Part shown: positions 1 to 4,820 of the stretch, in pieces
Position numbering within the stretch: the first letter of the stretch is position 1
Layout: every line of letters starts with the position of its first letter
Made by a program: the position numbers and the translations under genes
Notes under the pieces: generated by a model
Databases searched by the model: none
Seen by the model: the letters and a program-made list of their open reading frames with translations, nothing else
Told to the model about the DNA's origin: nothing
NCBI GenBank assembly: GCA_002400365.1
Contig: DHFK01000239.1
Coordinates: 5,391 to 11,614, forward strand
Direction of reading: 5' to 3'
Length of the DNA: 6,224 nucleotides
Source of the DNA: Anaerolineales bacterium UBA4826
GTDB taxonomy: Bacteria; Chloroflexota; Anaerolineae; UBA4142

Positions 1-332
<332 letters not shown>

Positions 333-463
333 GTTTACATCCAGAATCTTCGATTCACTTTCTAGGACACGCCAAAGTGGCGCATCCGAACGCTTCTTTC
401 CTACCACTCTTCAGTTGTTAAGGTCCCCCGCCCAGCCGCGCGTGGCGGCGAGCGAACGGGAGG

Positions 464-492
464 ACTTTACCACATCTCTCCGCCCGTGTCAA
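464..492 (-). promoter_or_regulatory. Candidate rrn promoter P2 (extended -10)
   Basis: On the minus strand the -35 is TTGACA (492-487), the spacer is 17 nt, and the -10 is TAAAGT (469-464), 4 of 6 to consensus and preceded by TGTGG (TRTGn-type extension). The discriminator CCTCCCG is GC-rich, with a start expected near 457, about 140 nt before mature 16S. The TGGTAAA core matches the dnaX and rodZ promoters in this window. Tandem P1/P2 promoters are common for rRNA operons. It is weaker at the -10 than P1. Confidence 0.65.
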
Positions 493-499
493 ATCTGGA

Positions 500-511
500 T
501 TTTAGAGAACA
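500..511 (-). promoter_or_regulatory. boxA-like antitermination element
   Basis: The minus-strand sequence TGTTCTCTAAAA matches 9 of 12 positions of E. coli rrn boxA (TGCTCTTTAACA). It sits right after a hairpin in the pre-16S leader, where NusB/NusE (S10) recruitment sites occur. It overlaps the T-run of the terminator-like hairpin. The position supports the call, but AT-rich sequence after a hairpin could match by chance. Confidence 0.5.
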
Positions 512-533
512 AAACCGCCGACTAGGTCGGCGG
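511..533 (-). terminator. Terminator-like hairpin in rrn leader (alternatively boxB-like)
   Basis: On the minus strand CCGCCGAC-CTA-GTCGGCGG forms a perfect 8-bp GC-rich stem with a 3-nt loop (533-515), followed at once by TTTTGTT. That is the architecture of an intrinsic terminator with a short U-tract. It lies downstream of P1 and upstream of P2, so it could stop transcripts coming from recR or P1 unless they are antiterminated. Alternatively the hairpin immediately before a boxA-like sequence mirrors the boxB-boxA order of E. coli rrn leaders. Both roles are possible together. The structure is plain in the sequence; its activity is inferred. Confidence 0.6.
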
Positions 534-541
534 AGACAACA

Positions 542-589
542 CGAGACTATTCAACGAACTTGCCGGTCCGATGACTTCGCCTAGTCTCG
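542..589 (-). other. rrn leader stem-loop just downstream of P1
   Basis: On the minus strand CGAGACTA (589-582) is perfectly complementary to TAGTCTCG (549-542), with 32 nt between. Inside, GCGAA can pair with TTCGT, extending the stem past an internal loop. There is no T-run after it, so it is not an intrinsic terminator by itself. It lies about 40 nt after the P1 start and could be a leader fold guiding antitermination or rRNA folding. That role is inference. Confidence 0.55.
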
Positions 590-637
590 ATGCGCCTCCC
601 AGAGAAGATTTGTAACGCCTTGCTCACTTACACCGCT

Positions 638-665
638 ATTATAGCAGAATTTTCTTCTTTGTCAA
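638..665 (-). promoter_or_regulatory. rrn promoter P1 (sigma70-type, extended -10)
   Basis: On the minus strand the -35 box is TTGACA (665-660) and the -10 box is TATAAT (643-638). Both match consensus perfectly, with a 16-nt spacer. TGC directly precedes the -10, giving an extended TGn element. The discriminator after the -10 is AGCGGTG, fairly GC-rich as in stringently controlled rRNA promoters, with a start expected near 631. The -35 begins 1 nt after the recR stop codon. Upstream DNA is recR coding sequence and not AT-rich, so no clear UP element is visible. This is the strongest promoter-like sequence in the window. Confidence 0.9.
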
Positions 666-666
666 G

Positions 667-1269
667 TTAAACTTCGCGCCGCCCTTCCAGCGCCCGGGTC
701 AGCGTGACTTCGTCGGCGTACTCCAGATCGCCGCCAACCGGCAAACCGCGCGCGAGCCGGGTCAACTTGATTCCCAATGGCTTGATCAATCGCTCGAGGT
801 ACATCGCGGTGGCTTCGCCTTCGAGATTCGGATTCGTCGCCAGGACGATTTCTTGGATGCCTCGATCGCGTTCAAGGCGCGTCAGCAATTCCTGCACGCG
901 CAAATCTTCAGGTCCGATCCCTTCGACCGGCGAGATGGCGCCGTGCAGCACGTGGTACAGCCCACGATACTCGCGCGTCCGCTCGATCGCCAGCACGTCG
1001 AGCGGTTCTTCGACGACGCACACGATCGAACGATCGCGCGCTTCGTCGCGACAGATGGCGCAGGGATTCTCTTCGGCAATGTTCGCGCAGATCGAACACG
1101 TGACGATGTGATCGTTCAGTTGCGCCAGCGCTTCTGCCAACGCCGCCGCTTGTTCTTTCGGCGCGCGCAAAAGATGGAACGTGAGTCGCTGCGCGGTTTT
1201 CGGACCGACCCCCGGCAAGCGATGAAATTCTTCGATCAAGCGCGTGACCGCGCGCGGCGTAGTGTCCAT
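667..1269 (-). CDS. recR: Recombination mediator protein RecR
   Basis: RecR forms a DNA-clamp-like ring and works with RecO (and RecF) to load RecA onto SSB-coated single-stranded DNA during gap repair. The 200-residue length is typical. The N-terminal helix-hairpin-helix motif is LPGVGPKTAQRLTFHLL (18-34). A four-cysteine zinc site follows: C58, C61, C70, C73 in TCSICANI and CAICRD. The Toprim domain starts at IVCVVEEPLDVLAIE (82-96) and includes the acidic ATNPNLEGEATA stretch (144-155). The C-terminal RLARGLPVGGDLEYADEVTL (171-190) is the highly conserved RecR end. The ATG at 1269 lies 2 nt after the ybaB stop with no clear Shine-Dalgarno, suggesting translational coupling. It is the last gene of the dnaX-ybaB-recR operon, and its TAA stop is 1 nt from the rrn P1 -35 box. 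No intact terminator intervenes before P1. Confidence 0.97.
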   Translation of the reverse strand: MDTTPRAVTRLIEEFHRLPGVGPKTAQRLTFHLLRAPKEQAAALAEALAQLNDHIVTCSICANIAEENPCAICRDEARDRSIVCVVEEPLDVLAIERTREYRGLYHVLHGAISPVEGIGPEDLRVQELLTRLERDRGIQEIVLATNPNLEGEATAMYLERLIKPLGIKLTRLARGLPVGGDLEYADEVTLTRALEGRREV

Positions 1270-1271
1270 GC

Positions 1272-1625
1272 CTAACCCAACAACCCAGGCAAACCCAAGC
1301 CTCCGGTGATCGCGCTCATTCTTTGCGCCGCCAGTTCCTGCGACTTGTCAATTGCTTCATTCACCGCGGCGACAATCAGATCCTGGAGCATCTCCACATC
1401 GCCAGCCATCATGGCGTCTTGCGAGATTTTCACCGCTTGGACTTTTTGCTGACCGCTCACCGTCACCGTCACCGCGCCGCCGCCCACACTTACTTGGATC
1501 GTCTCGTTCGCGAGCGCGTCTTGCGCCTCTGTCATTTTTTGCTGCAACGCCTGCAACGCGCCCTGCGCGTTCGCGGGACGCATCCGCGGCATCGGCGCGC
1601 CGCGCATTCCTTTCCCCTTGCTCAT
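1272..1625 (-). CDS. ybaB: YbaB/EbfC family nucleoid-associated protein
   Basis: Small dimeric DNA-binding protein of the YbaB/EbfC family, which coats DNA and is usually encoded between dnaX and recR. It has 117 residues, slightly longer than the usual 100-110, with a basic, Met/Pro-rich N-terminal tail (MSKGKGMRGAPMPRMR). A helix QGALQALQQKMTEAQDALAN (21-40) follows. Next come the family beta strands TIQVSVGGGAVTVTVSGQQKVQAVKIS (42-68) and a C-terminal helix ending in SQELAAQRMSAITGGLGLPGLLG, whose GG-L-PG-L tail is typical. A longer open frame reaches 1757, but those codons lie inside dnaX. The ATG at 1625 overlaps the dnaX stop (TAATG) and has an AGGGAG Shine-Dalgarno 7 nt upstream, so this start is well supported. 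The exact role in this organism is inferred from family and gene order. Confidence 0.94.
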   Translation of the reverse strand: MSKGKGMRGAPMPRMRPANAQGALQALQQKMTEAQDALANETIQVSVGGGAVTVTVSGQQKVQAVKISQDAMMAGDVEMLQDLIVAAVNEAIDKSQELAAQRMSAITGGLGLPGLLG

Positions 1626-3241
1626 TACGCCGCTCCCTCGCTGTGAATTTCTGTAATCTGTGCGCCCAATTGACTGACCGCCGCGCGAATCACCGGGTCT
1701 TCTGCCACGGCTTTGAGTTTCGCTTTCTTGGGCGACAACACACACTTGACCCGACACTTTTGCCGAAACACCTCAGCCAGCGCCTTTTCGATGACCGCTT
1801 TGCCATTTGCCTGTTTTTCAAAGCGGTCGGCGTGGGTCTGATAGTGAAAGCCCAAGTAAACGAGATCGCCTTCTACCTTGATTGGCTCGACATCGCGCAA
1901 GAGCGCTTCCGCCGTCTTGTTGTACGGTCGCACCCGCGCCAGCACGCGATCCCAACCCTCGTGCAGCGCGTCCACTGTCAACCCCCCCACAGCGCCGGCA
2001 GTCGGCTCGCTATCTACTGATTCCACAATGTTCGGCGGTGGCGCGCTGCTGACTGGGTTCGACGCCGCCGTGCTTGCCTGCGGCGCGGTCGCCGCGCGGC
2101 TCGGCGGTTTGGAACTTTGCGGCGGTGGCGCGACGGGCGCGATCGCTCGGGGCGCACTCGCCTCTTCGAGTGTCGCTTCCACCAGCGCGATTTCCAGCGG
2201 CAGGGTCGGGTGCGCGCTGGAGCGCAGTTCGAACGCGGCTTGGTTGAACAAGCGAATCGCGCGCACGACCTGATCCGCCGAGAACTGACCGGCGCGTTGC
2301 GTCATTTCGGTTTGGGTTTCGGCGGTCAGCGTCAGCGCATCGCCGCTGCCCGCTTTCAGCAAGAGCAGTCCGCGCAGATACTCGACGATCTCGCGCGCGA
2401 GTTGGCGCGGGTCTGCGCCATTGTCCACCGCGTTCGCGATGATCGCCAGCCCCTGCGCCACATCTTTCTCCGCCAGCCGCGCCACCAAGTCGCCGACGAT
2501 TTGTTGCGATGCCGCGCCGAGGACCCCTTGGACTTGCGTCAGTGTGATCTCGCCGCTGCCACAGGACATCAGTTGATCGAGCAGGCTCTCCGCATCGCGC
2601 ATGGCGCCAGTTGCCTGCCGCGCAATCGCCTCGATCGCCGCCGGTTCGACTTGCAGGTTTTCTTTCGCGGCAATCTCGTTCAAGCGCGTGATGATTTCTT
2701 TGAGCGTCAGCCGCCGAAAATCAAACCGCTGGACGCGCGAGATGACGGTCGCGGGAATCTTTTGCGGGTCGGTGGTCGCAAGGACAAAGATGACGTGCGG
2801 CGGAGGTTCTTCTAGCGTCTTGAGCAACGCGTTGAACGCCGCGGTGGACAACATATGAATCTCGTCAACGATGTACACTTTGTATTTCGCTTCGCCCGGG
2901 CGAAAGTCCACCTTGTCGCGCAAATCGCGCACGTCTTCGACGCTCGTGTTCGACGCCGCGTCAATCTCGATCAGGTCGAGCATGCGCTCTTCGTTGATCG
3001 CCTGGCAGACCGCGCACGCGTTGCACGGCTTGTCCGCATTTTCCGAAAGACAGTTGACTGCCTTGGCAAGGATGCGCGCGGTCGTCGTCTTGCCGGTGCC
3101 GCGCGGTCCCGCGAACAAGTACGCGTGCGCCACGCGGCCCAAGGCGATCGCATTCTTGAGCGTCGTCCGAATGTGCTCTTGCCCTTCGATCTCGTCGAAC
3201 GTGCGCGGACGATATTTCAGATACAACGCTTGCGCCGGCAT
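1625..3241 (-). CDS. dnaX: DNA polymerase III subunit gamma/tau (DnaX)
   Basis: ATPase subunit of the clamp loader, which opens and places the beta sliding clamp and, in its tau form, ties the loader to polymerase and helicase. It has 538 residues, near the B. subtilis length. The start LYLKYRPRTFDEIEGQEHI is diagnostic. Walker A is GPRGTGKT (45-52). The zinc module uses C64, C73, C76 and C79. Walker B is VYIVDE (122-127), followed by HMLS. Sensor 1 is ATTD (155-158). The arginine-finger motif reads SRV (168-170) instead of the usual SRC, with the arginine kept. Sensor 2 lies around TGAMRDAESLLDQ (211-223). The collar domain runs to about 358, then an Ala/Pro/Ser linker (about 359-418), then a folded C-terminal domain (about 420-505). 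No slippery heptamer for a gamma form is seen near the linker, so a single tau-type product is expected. It has a strong Shine-Dalgarno and its own promoter, and heads the operon with ybaB and recR. Confidence 0.97.
   Translation of the reverse strand: MPAQALYLKYRPRTFDEIEGQEHIRTTLKNAIALGRVAHAYLFAGPRGTGKTTTARILAKAVNCLSENADKPCNACAVCQAINEERMLDLIEIDAASNTSVEDVRDLRDKVDFRPGEAKYKVYIVDEIHMLSTAAFNALLKTLEEPPPHVIFVLATTDPQKIPATVISRVQRFDFRRLTLKEIITRLNEIAAKENLQVEPAAIEAIARQATGAMRDAESLLDQLMSCGSGEITLTQVQGVLGAASQQIVGDLVARLAEKDVAQGLAIIANAVDNGADPRQLAREIVEYLRGLLLLKAGSGDALTLTAETQTEMTQRAGQFSADQVVRAIRLFNQAAFELRSSAHPTLPLEIALVEATLEEASAPRAIAPVAPPPQSSKPPSRAATAPQASTAASNPVSSAPPPNIVESVDSEPTAGAVGGLTVDALHEGWDRVLARVRPYNKTAEALLRDVEPIKVEGDLVYLGFHYQTHADRFEKQANGKAVIEKALAEVFRQKCRVKCVLSPKKAKLKAVAEDPVIRAAVSQLGAQITEIHSEGAA
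1633..1638 (-). promoter_or_regulatory. Ribosome binding site of ybaB
   Basis: AGGGAG on the minus strand lies 7 nt before the ybaB ATG, inside the last codons of dnaX. It decides the start at 1625 over the long upstream in-frame extension. Confidence 0.75.
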
Positions 3242-3242
3242 A

Positions 3243-3250
3243 TCTCCTCC
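3243..3250 (-). promoter_or_regulatory. Ribosome binding site of dnaX
   Basis: GGAGGAGA on the minus strand, ending 1 nt before the dnaX ATG. GGAGG is 4 nt from the start codon, which is rather close. It is the strongest Shine-Dalgarno in the window and fixes the dnaX start. Confidence 0.8.
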
Positions 3251-3283
3251 GAGAATCCGCTCATCCGTTTCACATCCGCTGTC

Positions 3284-3312
3284 AGTTTACCATCAAAGCA
3301 GCGTCTTGGCAA
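3284..3312 (-). promoter_or_regulatory. Promoter of the dnaX-ybaB-recR operon
   Basis: On the minus strand the -35 is TTGCCA (3312-3307, 5 of 6), the spacer is 17 nt, and the -10 is TAAACT (3289-3284) with a TGG extension. Transcription should start near 3277, leaving a leader of about 36 nt with a good Shine-Dalgarno. The stretch TGGTAAACTGACAGC (3292-3278) is identical to that at the rodZ promoter. The promoter lies in the 107-nt gap after the LCP gene, so dnaX need not depend on read-through. Confidence 0.7.
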
Positions 3313-3320
3313 GCAACCAG

Positions 3321-3342
3321 CGTGCTATCGCGCTATCGCACG
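3321..3342. repeat. Tandem 8-mer within a short inverted repeat, upstream of dnaX promoter
   Basis: GCTATCGC occurs twice head to tail (3324-3331 and 3332-3339). The block is flanked by CGTGC (3321-3325) and GCACG (3338-3342), which can pair around a 12-nt loop. It lies between the LCP stop and the dnaX -35, starting 9 bp from that box. There is no T-run, so it is a poor intrinsic terminator. It could be an operator or a Rho-dependent 3' structure, or have no function. Confidence 0.4.
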
Positions 3343-3348
3343 ATCCAA

Positions 3349-4710
3349 CTACTGCGGCGGCGTCCAATCGGCGCCCAAGATAATGCGAACGTCCGAATCG
3401 CTCTTGACGTTCGGCGTGCGGCGAATATTTTCTGGATCAACGTGAAACATTCTTGCCAGCGCAGTGATCGTCGCGTGCTTGCCGCTATAGTCAATCAGCA
3501 CCGTCTTGGAATAATCAAAGCGATCGGCGTTGCCGTACCCGGCGATTTGAAAACCCTGCGCCTGAAGGTACTTCGCCGTCCGCTCGGCGATCTGGGGCGT
3601 GGTGGTCCCATTCAGAACCGTGATCCGCGCCGCTTCGCGCAAGACCTGGCTCGACGAATCGGCGACCGTAGTTTCCGATGGAATGATCTGTTCGATCAAT
3701 TGCCCGACCTTGGCGCGATCGAACCATAGGACGTCTGCGCCGGTGCTCGCCCGGAACTCGACCGTCATCGTCTGATCAATCGTGCCGGTCCTGATGTTCT
3801 CTGTTTTCACTTTTACCGCCGACTGCGCCAGCATGATGACGTCTTGCGGTTTCATGTCTGTCTCGAGGGTTCCCCAAAGTGTCTGGATCAGAGCCGGCAA
3901 CTTGGGCAGCAAATCGAGTCGCAGCGCCTTGTCGCGAATCGCCATCAACACCTGGATTTGTCGTCGCGAGCGACCAAAGTCTCCGTCCTGGTGACGCGTG
4001 CGCGCGTAGGCAAGCGCCAGGTCGCCGTCCATGTGCACGCGCCCAGCCGGAATTTTGAGCGGTCGGTAGCCAAAGTTATCGTCAGGATATTTCGGATCGT
4101 CAATCGCTTTGGGCACGTCAATGTCAATGCCGCCCAATTGATCTATCACCTTGCGAAAGCCGGCGAAATCAACCAGCACGTAAAAATGAACCGGTCGCCC
4201 AAAGTTGTACTCGACCGTTCGCTTCGCCAGCGCCGGCCCGCCGCCCGGATATTTGTTCAGATCGCCGTAAAACATCGCCGTGTTGATTCGATTCTCACCC
4301 ATGGTCGGGATAGGGACCCACAGGTCGCGCGGGAATGTGACGGCGCCCGCGGTCGCGGTTTTCGGATCCAGCGTGACAAGGATCATGGTATCCGTGCGAC
4401 AGGGACAGGTTTCGGAAGGACGGCGGTCAATGCCGAGCGCGAGGACATTCACGCGTTCGCCCGCCGCGATGTTCGGCGCGCTTTCACGCGTGGGTTGGGG
4501 CCCGATCGCCAGCGCCGGCAAATCGCCGATGTCAGGCAAACCAAGCGCGACGACCGCTACGCGGACGGTGTCATAGATTTGGTAAGCAAAAAAGAGACCG
4601 CCGCAGAAAAACAGTGTGAGGAAGATCAATCCCAGGAGGGGCAGCATGGGCGCGCTGCCTGCGCGTGGGCGCTGCGGAGTCGCAGCCGATCCAAGTGGAA
4701 CGTGATTCAT
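3349..4710 (-). CDS. LCP (LytR-CpsA-Psr) family protein with C-terminal LytR_C domain
   Basis: LCP proteins are membrane-anchored phosphotransferases that attach polyprenyl-phosphate-linked glycopolymers to the cell wall or a similar acceptor outside the membrane. This one has 453 residues: a short cytoplasmic tail, one membrane helix (about 22-46, MLPLLGLIFLTLFF onward), and an extracellular LCP domain from VNVLALGIDRR (87-97) to about 265. Family active-site residues are visible: D95 and R97, RTD (105-107), R128 in TFPRDLW, R141 in RINTA, and the YARTRH then DFGRSRRQ block (235-251) that binds the lipid pyrophosphate. The C-terminal LytR_C module runs from ARITVLNGTTTPQIAERTA (361-379) to RIILGADW. 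An unusual CPC (102-104) sits just before RTD. It is divergent from rodZ and has its own promoter. No Shine-Dalgarno precedes the ATG, and the mRNA may be leaderless. The polymer substrate cannot be told. Confidence 0.93.
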   Translation of the reverse strand: MNHVPLGSAATPQRPRAGSAPMLPLLGLIFLTLFFCGGLFFAYQIYDTVRVAVVALGLPDIGDLPALAIGPQPTRESAPNIAAGERVNVLALGIDRRPSETCPCRTDTMILVTLDPKTATAGAVTFPRDLWVPIPTMGENRINTAMFYGDLNKYPGGGPALAKRTVEYNFGRPVHFYVLVDFAGFRKVIDQLGGIDIDVPKAIDDPKYPDDNFGYRPLKIPAGRVHMDGDLALAYARTRHQDGDFGRSRRQIQVLMAIRDKALRLDLLPKLPALIQTLWGTLETDMKPQDVIMLAQSAVKVKTENIRTGTIDQTMTVEFRASTGADVLWFDRAKVGQLIEQIIPSETTVADSSSQVLREAARITVLNGTTTPQIAERTAKYLQAQGFQIAGYGNADRFDYSKTVLIDYSGKHATITALARMFHVDPENIRRTPNVKSDSDVRIILGADWTPPQ

Positions 4711-4720
4711 AACGCGTCAG

Positions 4721-4748
4721 ATTATACCACAATCGCTTGACGCATCAA
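4721..4748 (-). promoter_or_regulatory. Promoter of the LCP gene (extended -10)
   Basis: On the minus strand the -10 is a perfect TATAAT (4726-4721) with the extension TGTGG, and the -35 is TTGATG (4748-4743, 4 of 6), 16-nt spacer. Only 10 nt separate the -10 from the ATG at 4710. Transcription should start about 0-6 nt before the start codon, so little or no 5' leader is expected. Confidence 0.75.
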
Positions 4749-4760
4749 AACGTCCCCGCT

Positions 4761-4788
4761 TTGAGTTCTCGCGTTTATGTGGTAAACT
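4761..4788 (+). promoter_or_regulatory. Promoter of the rodZ-like gene (extended -10)
   Basis: The -35 is TTGAGT (4761-4766, 4 of 6), the spacer is 16 nt, and the -10 is TAAACT (4783-4788) preceded by TGTGG. The predicted start is near 4795, giving a leader of about 26 nt without a visible Shine-Dalgarno. The 15-mer at 4780-4794 is identical to the dnaX promoter. A small dyad GTTTA-TGTGG-TAAAC (4773-4787) overlaps the -10. The promoter is back to back with the LCP promoter, with 12 nt between the -35 boxes. Confidence 0.65.
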
Positions 4789-4820
4789 GACAGCCGACTC
4801 TAGTTTTCTGGTTACCTACA

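Noticed and set aside
1626..1757. In-frame 44-codon N-terminal extension of ybaB
   Set aside because: It overlaps the dnaX C-terminus, does not resemble the family, and the internal ATG at 1625 has a good Shine-Dalgarno and TAATG coupling.
1809..1820. GAAAAAC run in dnaX as a programmed frameshift site for a gamma form
   Set aside because: The reading frame is GAA AAA CAG, not the A-AAA-AAG-type slippery frame. It is also far past the linker where gamma would end.
2117..2815. 232-codon plus-strand ORF opposite dnaX
   Set aside because: It is antisense to the conserved DnaX ATPase region, and its composition reflects the complementary codons.
3844..4740. 298-codon plus-strand ORF opposite the LCP gene
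   Set aside because: It is antisense to a well-supported LCP domain protein. Its Arg/His-rich composition is typical of a GC-codon-bias shadow.
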